DNA of 64,000 nucleotides from Bacteroidetes bacterium UBA1947 (lineage in GTDB: Bacteria > Bacteroidota > Bacteroidia > Chitinophagales > Chitinophagaceae). The stretch covers positions 33,137 through 97,136 of the forward strand of contig DDET01000015.1 in NCBI GenBank assembly GCA_002336915.1, read 5' to 3'. The position numbers were made by a program, and so were the translations under genes. Below the pieces are notes generated by a model. That model was not told the DNA's origin. It searched no databases and saw only the letters and a list, made by a program, of their open reading frames with translations. Positions 53,468 to 61,841 of the stretch are shown here, piece after piece. Positions within the stretch are counted from its first letter, which is position 1. Each line of letters starts with the position of its first letter.

Positions 53468-55048
53468 TTATTGGGGAAACAACCAATATTTTAATTCTTC
53501 TTTTTGTATCTCCCTTAATCTTCTGTTTAGAGGTTCCAGTCCTTGTGTTAGTAGCAAATATATATCATTTAATAGCTCTTTTGTTTCGAACATATAGCTA
53601 TGGTGGTTGCCTGAAGATTTCACATTTGACGCATCCACAGTATCTAAGCCCTCAGCAATGTAAATTCTTTCGCCTGCTTCGCCTATACGAATAAGTCCGG
53701 TTCTTAACCTGCGGGATAACTTAAGTGCCTCATCCCGATCTGAAGCGTATAATGTACGTCTATTACCAACTGATTTGAATTCAGGGAGTATGTCATTATT
53801 AAAAAGGTCTTTATCAATATCAGGGGCAGCCAGTATTATTTGGCTTATCGTTTTTACTTTGTTTTTAAAACTGTCTTTTGTTATTAATCTATTTAAAGCG
53901 CGAGTAAGTAGCCTATTGCCCATGCTATGACCAATAAAATGTAGTTGTTCAATACCGGTATTATTTACAAAGTCTTCTACAAACTGTGTGAAAACTGGAA
54001 CTGTGGTGTCAGCCCTTTCGATGTCTCGACCATAATCAAGCTCCCTTCCCGTGGACGGCCAACTGAAGAATCCTGTTAATCCACTGAACCGCAAGTCATG
54101 TGTTATTTGTCCCGCGCGCCAGGCAGCTTCTGCAAATGTTGTATTAAAGCCATGAACAAAAATAAAAGCAGCCTTATTATTGCTGTCATCTACAGCGTCT
54201 TTTAACATAGCATAAAATGTATTTCCGCTAAGTTCTCTTATGCCAGTCAAAACTATATCCTTATTGGCGTTTTCGTTTCGCTGCCACCAAAGAATTTTGC
54301 CAGGTCGCTCGAGTTCGCCTTGTTTATGGCCTCTCGGTATACTTACAGTACAAATTCCAAGGCTTAATTTGTCGCTCAAATCATCTCCGTAAAAGTCATT
54401 TACATTTGAGCTATCCACTTTATTTCTATTGGTGCCATAAAATAGGTTTACATCTCCCCCAGGATCAATTTTAGGAAAGTTAGGTGCATATAGAATTTTT
54501 TCCTGTAAAACCTCCTCGCCGATTTCTTTACCAAAACTCATTATGCTTCTTCTGGTCTCAAGAAACAACGCGGGCGGAAGAGACAATCGTTCAAGTTGGC
54601 TGCTGGTTACTTTTTGTATTTCTGCATTGTCACCCATGGCATTGAACTCAGCCTTTATCGGTTCAATATTGTCAAACCAATCAACGTGCATGTCCACACG
54701 CTGGCGATCGTGTCTCAAATCATTACTAACATAGCCTATCTTATTAATGCGTTTCTCGCCATCAAGACCTAAAATTCCATCCCCTGGGCGAAGGCGTGAA
54801 TACTGGTATATGCCACCTGCAATTGATTGGACTCTTTCAAACTCATAAGTCGGATATTTTTGGGCAACTGCTACGGATATTCGCTTTTGAGATGAGAAAC
54901 CTGATATCCCTATGCCTTCCCAATTATAACTAAGGGTGTCAGTTTTGTCATTCCAATGTCTGTGTTCGGAATCGTAGAGCGGAATTGCAAATAGCCTGTT
55001 TGATTTAAGCGGAATTAGAGATGTATTTGCCATAGTATTATTATTCAA
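53468..55048 (-). CDS. DUF900-type alpha/beta hydrolase with an extra N-terminal, possibly EVE/PUA-like domain
   Basis: 526 aa (or 521 from the Met at 55033). Residues about 195-490 are a DUF900 hydrolase: YGTNRNK, GICTVSIPRGHKQG, the oxyanion loop FVHGFNTTFAEA, elbow FIGHSMGN (Ser375), LAAPDID (Asp410) and NHHSY (His482). Residues about 40-130 carry W-x-x-IGISG ... YSRLRPGDGILGLDGEKRINKIGYV ... VDWFDN, the pattern of PUA-like/EVE domains that read modified bases (GD-V, I-G-V, R/D-V-W). Usual DUF900 proteins are about 300-400 aa and lack this. First gene of the cassette. Confidence 0.65.
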   Translation of the reverse strand: MNNNTMANTSLIPLKSNRLFAIPLYDSEHRHWNDKTDTLSYNWEGIGISGFSSQKRISVAVAQKYPTYEFERVQSIAGGIYQYSRLRPGDGILGLDGEKRINKIGYVSNDLRHDRQRVDMHVDWFDNIEPIKAEFNAMGDNAEIQKVTSSQLERLSLPPALFLETRRSIMSFGKEIGEEVLQEKILYAPNFPKIDPGGDVNLFYGTNRNKVDSSNVNDFYGDDLSDKLSLGICTVSIPRGHKQGELERPGKILWWQRNENANKDIVLTGIRELSGNTFYAMLKDAVDDSNNKAAFIFVHGFNTTFAEAAWRAGQITHDLRFSGLTGFFSWPSTGRELDYGRDIERADTTVPVFTQFVEDFVNNTGIEQLHFIGHSMGNRLLTRALNRLITKDSFKNKVKTISQIILAAPDIDKDLFNNDILPEFKSVGNRRTLYASDRDEALKLSRRLRTGLIRIGEAGERIYIAEGLDTVDASNVKSSGNHHSYMFETKELLNDIYLLLTQGLEPLNRRLREIQKEELKYWLFPQ

Positions 55049-55185
55049 GTGTTATACTAGTAGTGTTAGCCTATAAACATTAAATACCAACTTAGCTATG
55101 GTGTTAAAGTACAATTGCTAAATATTACAATGGTACAATACAAAAATGAGATATGGTACCGTGTTTTCACGGTAGTGACAACCTT

Positions 55186-55495
55186 AAAAATGTGGATATC
55201 TTTTTTAGGATTTCGCTTGTTAACGATAGTATCTTGCTGGGTTGGCTGAAAAATTCTCCTGCATTAATGAGCATTTTTCAACTGCTCTAGTTCTTTATTT
55301 TATTGATACTTAATTTCCTTTTTTGCTAGGATTATTTCCTAAAAAGGGAAACCATTAGGTAAAAAAGGGAAATAACGAGAAATAATTATTTCGCTGCATA
55401 TGGCAATACAGGCAAGCCTTTCAGCCATATGCCCTCAAAAAAAGAGGAAATAACTATTTCCTACTGGAAAACAGGAAATAATTATTTATCGTAAT
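55186..55495 (-). repeat. Dispersed intergenic repeat, copy B
   Basis: Minus-strand orientation matches copy A (10540-10906) in block order: AATAATTATTTCCTGTTTTCC, AGTAGGAAATA, GAAAGGCTTGC, AATAATTATTTCTCGTTATT, CCTAATGGTTTCC, CCAGCAAGATAC and ATATCCACATTTTT. In copy B a perfect CATATGGC...GCCATATG hairpin spans the AAGGCTTGC core; in copy A that hairpin is degraded. AAAAATGTGGATATC also recurs directly at 55687. Confidence 0.7.
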
Positions 55496-55522
55496 TGGTT
55501 TTCATAGTTCAGGTCCAGCCTC

Positions 55523-55546
55523 AGCATAGTCAATGCATAGTCATTG
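55523..55546. repeat. CAATGACTAT-G-CATTGACTATGCT repeat, copy 2 (inverted)
   Basis: AGCATAGTCAATGCATAGTC reads on the minus strand as the same 24-bp motif seen at 35090-35113, with one difference near its centre. Confidence 0.55.
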
Positions 55547-55734
55547 AACTACCTCGATTGACTTTCCAGGTCAGCAGAACATCATACCTAAATCGGAAGT
55601 AATCGGCATTATCGGTAGTAAATCGGAAGTTCTATTCACATTAAGTAAGCGCTTCAAAATATTTAGCATCAATTACTTAGACAAAAAAATGTGGATATCC
55701 AACTTCCGGTTTTAATTATCTCGCAAATCGGCAA

Positions 55735-57282
55735 TTAGCCGTTCCCCTTAGCTATCTTATTAATAATATACTGCCTGTACGGGATGTTTTGCATTTTGCT
55801 TTCGAGCCAGCCGTAGTAGTTGAAGTAGAGGAAGTAGAGGTTCTTTACGGGGTCGTTCTTGTACTTGTCGAGCTCGGCAAGGAAGGGTTTTATGAATGCG
55901 GATATATGCTCCGCGCTTTTAATGGCGGCAAGGCGCTTGAGGAAGAGCATGATCTTCTTCTCGAAGGGGCGCAATTTTTTGCGGGCATACAGTAAATGAT
56001 ACGCTGCTTCGATGGCGGTATCGAGGCGGAGGGATTCGCCCCGCTCGTAGATGATGAGGAGGTGAAAGATGATGGTGAAGTAAAAAATATCTTCGCGGTT
56101 TATGTCGCGGTTCAGCTCCTTGATGTCGAATATAAGCTCTTCGGCTTCCTTCCATTGGCCCAGTACAAAGTAAGAGATGCATGTTGATGTCATGATGGAG
56201 AGCATCTCGGCAGGGGAGAGTACCTGGCGGGCAAATGTGAGCACTTCGGCCGCCTTCTCGTTCACCAGTACGGCTACCTTGTCGTAGCGGCCTGTTTTGT
56301 GGTTTATCTTCAGTACGGTATTGAAGGCTATGATCTGCCACTGCATGCGGCTATAGTCGGTGCCTATGTGTGCATCGGCCAGCAGGCGGAAGTGGCTAAG
56401 GTAGTGGGCTACGGCTTCGGTATCCTTAAGGGCAAAGAAATTGTAAAAGGTGGTGTTGGCGCTGCTGAGGAAATAGTCGGGGTACACATCTATGTATGTG
56501 GGGTTCCTTTGCCAGAATTTCAGCAGGGCCTCGCAGTGCTGTTGGCAGCCGGCGAAGTCGAGCGTCATGTGGCAGGCAAGGGCGAGTGCGTTGTGCTGCA
56601 TTGCCTGTGTCCAGGGGCTTTCCTTAGGCTCGGGCACCAGGGCGAGGAGCGACTTTTTTATTTCCTCCACCTCGGCATGTTGCTCGGCACTGAAACGCAG
56701 CAGGGTGATCTTTTTGAGGGTCTGCAGCTGCTCGAAGAGGAAGTGCAGTTGCTGCTGCATATGCTGGTAGTGCAGGGCCTTGCGCAGGCGTGCAGCTATA
56801 TTGCCCGATTCGGACTTGTACTCTTTGAAGGATTTGTATTCGAGTATGCGGCTCTGCATGCGGAGGAGCTGTATCTGCATATCGTACTGCTCGAAGGAGT
56901 CGGCGAGCTCCCATGCTTTGTTGAAGAGCTTGCGGGCCATTTGCAGGAGTTTCTTTTCCAGCAGCGCCTCTATCTGGGCCAGGATGAAGCTGAGCTGTAT
57001 GCCGAAATCTTCCTTGCGGCGCAGGAAGACCATGGTATCGAGTACTTCCTTGCCCAGGTGGTTCTTAAGGCCTGAGAACTGGGCGGCATTGCTGACGCTG
57101 AGCTGGTTCTGGATCTCCTTCTCGTCGTAAGCGCTGCTTTTCTCTATGAGGTCGAAGAGGCGGAGGTGCTGTGCAGTGCTCTTGGCGGAGTGGCGCTTTG
57201 CGAGCTTTTTGTAGTAAGACTTTTCATTAGCGCTCATGCCCTTGATGAGGAAAAAGAGGTCGGAATTGAATTGTCTTGGCAT
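55735..57282 (-). CDS. TPR-like helical protein, unknown function
   Basis: 515 aa from the ATG at 57282, which begins MPRQFNSDLFFLIKGMSANEKSYYKKLAKRH; a longer frame to 57339 is unlikely. Almost entirely helical, with repeated helix pairs (LLEKKLLQMARKLFNKAWELADS, YLSHFRLLADAH) as in tetratricopeptide-like proteins. The N-terminal LIK-x-x-ANEK-x-YYK motif is shared with a Bacteroidota-specific family of unknown function. Cytoplasmic. Single gene divergent from the T9SS gene. Confidence 0.75.
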   Translation of the reverse strand: MPRQFNSDLFFLIKGMSANEKSYYKKLAKRHSAKSTAQHLRLFDLIEKSSAYDEKEIQNQLSVSNAAQFSGLKNHLGKEVLDTMVFLRRKEDFGIQLSFILAQIEALLEKKLLQMARKLFNKAWELADSFEQYDMQIQLLRMQSRILEYKSFKEYKSESGNIAARLRKALHYQHMQQQLHFLFEQLQTLKKITLLRFSAEQHAEVEEIKKSLLALVPEPKESPWTQAMQHNALALACHMTLDFAGCQQHCEALLKFWQRNPTYIDVYPDYFLSSANTTFYNFFALKDTEAVAHYLSHFRLLADAHIGTDYSRMQWQIIAFNTVLKINHKTGRYDKVAVLVNEKAAEVLTFARQVLSPAEMLSIMTSTCISYFVLGQWKEAEELIFDIKELNRDINREDIFYFTIIFHLLIIYERGESLRLDTAIEAAYHLLYARKKLRPFEKKIMLFLKRLAAIKSAEHISAFIKPFLAELDKYKNDPVKNLYFLYFNYYGWLESKMQNIPYRQYIINKIAKGNG

Positions 57283-57485
57283 TGGGCAGCAATGTTGTAG
57301 TGGGTATTGTGAAGTTAGGGTATTTTTATGAACAGTCAAATGACTTAAAATCAGCTGTTTGTATTTTATAAGGCTGTTTTAGAGCTGGTTCGGGAGGCTG
57401 AATTTGGGGGTAGATAATAATTTTTAGAAAGCGGATGTGGGGGCAACTTTGTGCTTTAAATAATCTTAAACGAAAAGACTGGCTT

Positions 57486-59114
57486 ATGAAAAGGAATTTT
57501 TTACTCAAATTACTGTGTGCGTTGCTGGTGGCAACGACAGTACAGGCTACCGCGCAGGAGCAGAAAGCTACCTGGGGCGGTGATGTAAATGTAAACCCGG
57601 TTGCGGGCAGGTATTACAAGAACGCAAGGGTATCGGTAGCATATGATGGTACCATCTATGTAGGGCGTTTGTATGCTACTGCAGCGGCTGCGCCTTATGA
57701 TCACTGGGAAGTGTTGAAGAGCACGGATACGGGGCATACTTTCACCGGTTTTGACAGCTCGTTTGCTACTGCAGGGCAGCAGTACCGTGCGTTCGATATA
57801 TTGGCGGCAGGCGCCAATGCTACAGATTTTAAACTGATCGTGGCCCGTTCATTCTACGATTCGAGCGCAGCAAACCTGGGCGATAACAGGCTATTGGTAT
57901 ATGCTTATGGTGCAAGTGGCCAGTACCTGAGCACGCTGGTGGACGAATCGCATAATTATATCGCGTCCTTTTACAGGGGATGGGAAGCTATAAGCCTGTC
58001 CTCGGACTGGAGAGAGAAGAACAGTATATCTGCGCCTTACGAGATCGATATTGTGGCGCAGAAATCGGGAGTAGATGATTCTATAATCGTTTGGGCGAGT
58101 AAAGATGCCGGGGCAACTATGACGCGCAGGGGCCTTTACGGTACACCCAGGTACATCAAAACTGTGAGCAGCTCTATAGGCTCAACCCTCAGTACCACCA
58201 GCCTGTACGGCAGGTTTGGAATAGTTTGGGACGAATTTGTAAATAACGGAGATATGTGGGGTAAAATTTATGGGGAGTTCTTGTATGCAGATGATGCTTC
58301 AGATCCGGGAATTAATACCGGCTTGCAAACAATAGCAGGTTCTGATAATTTCAGGAACCCTGTTATTGTTATGTCTCAGCAAACCGGTACCGTAGTTGGC
58401 CCCGGTGCCGATGATATCAGGACAATGATCATTGCGGAAAATAACTTGTTGGTGCCCGGCGTTAGCAGTATTACCTGCAATGTTTCGGACAGCATGATCA
58501 ATGGTGTGGCCGCTTTTAATACACCTGCCACTGTAAAGCTGGGTAGCGCCGCAGGTGGCGCGTATGATGCACACGGCGTTTATGATCCTGTTGCCAATAA
58601 CTTCCTGATCACTTACTATGATTCGGCTACGCAGGCATTGGTATATGATGTGAAGCCATTGAGTGCAAGCATAGCGGCATTGCCTACTGTTATCAAGGCT
58701 AATTATCGCGATGCTGCCACTGATCTTGGTCTGCCTGCTTATCCACGCACGGATATCAATATGGTAAATGATAAAGCTGTATTTGTATGGAATGATAACA
58801 GCAAGACGATGTTTGATGCGGAGTATGCGCAAAACGTGTCGGTGCAGAGTGTGCCGGTGAATGTTACAGATGTGCAGGTGTTCCCTAACCCGGCCAATGA
58901 TGTTATCAACCTGGGTTTTATAGCTAAGCAAAATGGTAGCGCTACTGTAGCAGTGCTGGATGTAACAGGAAGGCAGGTGCTCTCTATGCAGGCTGATGTG
59001 ATGGTAGGTGTTAACAGGATAACTGTTGCGCTGGGTGCATTGTCGGCAGGTAATTACTTTATACAGGTGAAGGGCGAGGTGGCAAGTTTCAATGCGCGCT
59101 TTACTAAAAACTAG
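57486..59114 (+). CDS. Secreted T9SS type A sorting-domain protein, BNR-like (paralogue 2)
   Basis: 542 aa from the ATG at 57486 (MKRNFLLKLLCALLVATTVQA signal peptide). It is paralogous along its whole length to the protein at 11076-12710: both start AQEQKATWG, share NARVSVxYDGTIxVGRL, WEVLKSxDTGHTF, QQTGTVVGPG and YDSATQALVY, and end with the type A domain (VFPNPANDVINL ... DVTGRQV ... SAGNYFIQVKG). The function is not known. No further genes of this family lie in the window. Confidence 0.85.
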   Translation: MKRNFLLKLLCALLVATTVQATAQEQKATWGGDVNVNPVAGRYYKNARVSVAYDGTIYVGRLYATAAAAPYDHWEVLKSTDTGHTFTGFDSSFATAGQQYRAFDILAAGANATDFKLIVARSFYDSSAANLGDNRLLVYAYGASGQYLSTLVDESHNYIASFYRGWEAISLSSDWREKNSISAPYEIDIVAQKSGVDDSIIVWASKDAGATMTRRGLYGTPRYIKTVSSSIGSTLSTTSLYGRFGIVWDEFVNNGDMWGKIYGEFLYADDASDPGINTGLQTIAGSDNFRNPVIVMSQQTGTVVGPGADDIRTMIIAENNLLVPGVSSITCNVSDSMINGVAAFNTPATVKLGSAAGGAYDAHGVYDPVANNFLITYYDSATQALVYDVKPLSASIAALPTVIKANYRDAATDLGLPAYPRTDINMVNDKAVFVWNDNSKTMFDAEYAQNVSVQSVPVNVTDVQVFPNPANDVINLGFIAKQNGSATVAVLDVTGRQVLSMQADVMVGVNRITVALGALSAGNYFIQVKGEVASFNARFTKN

Positions 59115-59250
59115 GTAAGAACCACATCACCATAAATATATTACCCGGAGGTAATAATTCTACAGAGGTAAGAGGAGCGCATATGAACGTAAAGGGAAAT
59201 GGACGTTCACTAAGCAATAAAATTGTATTTTTTATCCCTCTGAAACACGC

Positions 59251-59279
59251 AGCCACGGTTTTTACCGTGGCTTTTTTTG
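59251..59279 (+). terminator. Terminator after paralogue 2
   Basis: AGCCACGG-TTTTTA-CCGTGGCT is a perfect 8-bp stem followed by seven T. Confidence 0.9.
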
Positions 59280-61157
59280 TTATTTAGCGATGAACACGGG
59301 GATATTGATCATGTGGCGGACGGAGTTTATGGTCTCTCCGAAGAGCCAGTCGCCGATGGCTTTGTGGCCGTGGCTGCCGATGATGAGCAGGTCGCAGTTG
59401 TTCTCTTTTATTATGCGGGCTATTTCGGCGCTGCGCTTTTTGAAACCGAGGACGCCATGTGCTTTGAGATGGCGCTCGGTAAAGAAGCTGACGTATTTAT
59501 CGAGCTGCTGCTGGTCGCGGATGGCTTCCTGGTCCTGCGCTTCATTGCCCATCATGCGGGCGGAAACGCTCTCCACGATATGTATGAGCACAAAGCTGGC
59601 ATCGGGGTTGGCTATTTGCAGGGCGTATTGGATCACCTTGCTGTCTTTGTTGCTATAGTCGAGGGCTAGGGCGATGTGTTTGAATGGTTGGGCTTCGGTA
59701 AGTAGGGAAGCGACTTGTATGTTCTGGTGTATGTTGCTGTCAGCATGCTGGCGGCGGCGTATGAGGGGGAAGAAGAATGTAATGAGCAGCAGCACAAGCA
59801 AGCCTGCTACGCCGATGAGTATAAGCGCTTTAATAACAAGGCTGTTGGTGGAAGCCATCCATAGCTCTACTGTTTCCATAACGAGCTTGAGGTTGAGCAC
59901 CACTATAACTGCAGCTATAAGCCATGAGGCTATCTTGGTTTTGGTGCTTATAGCGAAATTACCCATTTTCTGCTTGTCGCTCACGAACAGGATGAGGGGT
60001 ATGACCGCGAATGCGAGCTGCATGCTGAGCAGCACCTGGCTGAAGATAAGCATATCATCGACCATAGAATCGCCTGCTATAGCAAGAACTATAACTGCGG
60101 GTATGATGGCCAGCATACGGGTAATGAGGCGGCGGATAACAGGGTTGATGCGCAGGCGCAGGTAGCCTTCCATAATGATCTGCCCGGCGAGGGTTCCTGT
60201 AACAGTGGAACTTTGGCCGGCGGCTATGAGCGCAATAGCAAAGAGCCATGATGCCCATTTGGTAGTGAGCAAAGGGGTGAGCAGTTTGTAAGCTTCCTGG
60301 AGTGAGGCCACCTGGTTGTTGCCGGAAGTATAGAACACCGCACCGGCAAGAATGAGTATCGCAGCGTTGACAAAGAAGGCGAGGTTGAGCGCAATGGCGC
60401 TGTCGATGGTATTTAACTTCAATGCGCGTCTTATAGACTTGTCGTCGCGGGCTACCTTACGGGTTTGTACGAGTGCTGAATGGAGGTAGAGGTTGTGCGG
60501 CATAACGGTGGCACCTATAATACCTATGGCTATGTAGAGGGCAGCGTGATTGGGAAGGTAGGGTACAAAGCCTGCGGCTACCTGGTGGAGATCAGGCTTA
60601 GCGAAGATCATCTCGATAATAAAGCAGAGGCCTATGATGGCAATGAGTGAAATGATAAATGCCTCGAGCTTGCGCATGCCTAACTTCTGCAGGTAGAGCA
60701 GCAGTACTGTATCTAATAGGGTAATAAGCACACCCCAGATGAGCGGCAGGCCTATTAAAAGGTTGAGGCCTATGGCTACGCCAAGCACTTCTGCAAGATC
60801 GCAGGCGGCGATGGCTATCTCGGCAAGTATGTAGAGAGCGAAGTTGACACCGCGCGGATAGGTCTCCCGGTTGCACTGGGCGAGGTCGCGACCCTGTACA
60901 ATGCCCAGGCGTGCAGCAATGGACTGCAGCACCAGTGCCATGATATTGCTCATGAGCAGCACCCATATAAGCCTGTAGCCGAACTGCGAACCACCTGCAA
61001 TATCTGTAGCCCAATTGCCGGGGTCCATATAGCCCACGCTTACGAGGTAGGCGGGACCGAAGAAGGCGGCGATGCGACGCCACTTTACTTTTTTCTTCGA
61101 GGGGTCGACAGACTGGTGTACTTCGCTGAGTGAGTTATCAGGATGAAGATGTTCCAT
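59280..61157 (-). CDS. Nramp-family Mn/Fe transporter fused to a C-terminal universal stress domain
   Basis: 625 aa. Residues about 25-450 are an Nramp (MntH) transporter with the metal-site motifs YMDPGNWATD in helix 1 and IGATVMPHNLYLHS in helix 6. Residues about 490-625 are a UspA-type domain whose ATP-binding motif is visible as IGSHGHKAIGDWLFGETINSV. This fusion places a nucleotide-binding sensor on the cytoplasmic C-terminus. A DtxR/MntR-like palindrome directly precedes the start codon. Single gene, convergent with the T9SS gene. Confidence 0.92.
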   Translation of the reverse strand: MEHLHPDNSLSEVHQSVDPSKKKVKWRRIAAFFGPAYLVSVGYMDPGNWATDIAGGSQFGYRLIWVLLMSNIMALVLQSIAARLGIVQGRDLAQCNRETYPRGVNFALYILAEIAIAACDLAEVLGVAIGLNLLIGLPLIWGVLITLLDTVLLLYLQKLGMRKLEAFIISLIAIIGLCFIIEMIFAKPDLHQVAAGFVPYLPNHAALYIAIGIIGATVMPHNLYLHSALVQTRKVARDDKSIRRALKLNTIDSAIALNLAFFVNAAILILAGAVFYTSGNNQVASLQEAYKLLTPLLTTKWASWLFAIALIAAGQSSTVTGTLAGQIIMEGYLRLRINPVIRRLITRMLAIIPAVIVLAIAGDSMVDDMLIFSQVLLSMQLAFAVIPLILFVSDKQKMGNFAISTKTKIASWLIAAVIVVLNLKLVMETVELWMASTNSLVIKALILIGVAGLLVLLLITFFFPLIRRRQHADSNIHQNIQVASLLTEAQPFKHIALALDYSNKDSKVIQYALQIANPDASFVLIHIVESVSARMMGNEAQDQEAIRDQQQLDKYVSFFTERHLKAHGVLGFKKRSAEIARIIKENNCDLLIIGSHGHKAIGDWLFGETINSVRHMINIPVFIAK

Positions 61158-61170
61158 TTTGCAAAGCTAA

Positions 61171-61202
61171 AAAATAAAATTAGACTAGCCTAATTTTATT
61201 TT
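61171..61202 (-). promoter_or_regulatory. DtxR/MntR-like operator in front of the Nramp-Usp gene
   Basis: AAAATAAAATTAG and CTAATTTTATTTT are perfect 13-bp inverted repeats around ACTAGC, about 14 bp before the ATG. The core TTAG-ACTAGC-CTAA resembles DtxR-family boxes (TTAGGTTAGCCTAACCTAA type), so Mn- or Fe-responsive repression is likely. Confidence 0.7.
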
Positions 61203-61245
61203 TTGTGGAATTTGGAATTTGGATTGGGCTGAGGGAGGGGGAATG

Positions 61246-61260
61246 CCGGTTGCAAACCGG
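61246..61260. other. Short CCGGTT-GCA-AACCGG hairpin
   Basis: A perfect 6-bp hairpin in the region between the Nramp and blaI genes (61203-61391); no gene was recognised there. Confidence 0.35.
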
Positions 61261-61391
61261 AATACTATCCTTAGACACAAGTTGGCCAGGCTCAATTCCT
61301 ACGCGCCAAAATGCGCCAGCGAGTGTAGCGAGAGCCCTTAACGCGTCTGACCGCTGGAAGTGGTGCTGACGCTATGAAAGAAAAAAAAACT

Positions 61392-61445
61392 ACTAAAAAA
61401 TTAGTTAATTAACTAAGTATTTAGTAATTTCACTAAAAAATTAGT
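61392..61445 (+). promoter_or_regulatory. Three phased BlaI-type operators
   Basis: ACTAA-N4-TTAGT occurs three times: ACTAAAAAATTAGT (61392-61405), ACTAAGTATTTAGT (61412-61425) and ACTAAAAAATTAGT (61432-61445), exactly 20 bp apart, just before the BlaI ATG at 61450. TTAGTTAATTAACTAA (61401-61416) forms a further perfect palindrome between the first two. Autoregulation by the BlaI protein is the natural reading. Confidence 0.8.
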
Positions 61446-61449
61446 TGAT

Positions 61450-61836
61450 ATGACAGGAAAAGCACAGTTCAAACCGTTGACAAAAGCCGAGGAACAGATC
61501 ATGCAGGCCTTGTGGCAACTGGACACTGCCTTTGTAAAAGACATAGTGGACGAGTTGCCTGAACCCAAGCCGCATTACAACACTATTAGCACCATCATAA
61601 AGATACTGGAGGAGAAAGGCTTCGTGGGGCATGAGTCGTTCGGGAAGGCGAACAGGTATTACGCGCTCATTAATAAGGAAGAATACAGCAAGAAGACGAT
61701 GAAGCAGTTTGTGAAGGGATATTTCGAAGGCTCGTTCTCTAATATGCTTAGCTTCTTTGCGAAGGAGAAAGATATAAGCGTGAGGGAACTGGAAGAGCTA
61801 CTACATGAACTGAAAAAAATAGAACCTAAAAAATAA
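61450..61836 (+). CDS. BlaI/MecI/CopY family transcriptional repressor
   Basis: 128 aa with the winged-helix domain at residues 8-80 (LTKAEEQIMQALWQLD, TISTIIKILEEKGFVGH) and a dimerisation tail. BlaI repressors are cut by a membrane M56 peptidase when a signal is sensed; that partner is the next gene, 5 nt downstream. The three operators directly upstream fit autoregulation. Resistance to beta-lactams is not implied, because no beta-lactamase follows. Confidence 0.93.
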   Translation: MTGKAQFKPLTKAEEQIMQALWQLDTAFVKDIVDELPEPKPHYNTISTIIKILEEKGFVGHESFGKANRYYALINKEEYSKKTMKQFVKGYFEGSFSNMLSFFAKEKDISVRELEELLHELKKIEPKK

Positions 61837-61841
61837 ATGCC

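Larger units (their letters stand above)
55049..55734. other. AT-rich intergenic region with repeats
   Basis: 686 bp without a gene. It holds the ACCGTG-TTTT-CACGGT hairpin (55158-55173), dispersed repeat copy B (55186-55495), the CAATGACTAT-type repeat (55523-55546), two copies of TAAATCGGAAGT 30 bp apart (55589, 55619) and a second AAAATGTGGATATC (55688). No promoter for the cassette was clearly identified. Confidence 0.6.

Noticed and set aside
53017..55048. NTPase and hydrolase as parts of a known, named defence system
   Set aside because: I cannot match this gene set to a named system with confidence from sequence alone, so it is described as a candidate only.
51100..55700. Mobile element boundaries (integrase, tRNA attachment site, transposase)
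   Set aside because: No integrase, transposase or tRNA gene was found beside the AT-rich cassette, and no exact direct repeats flank it.
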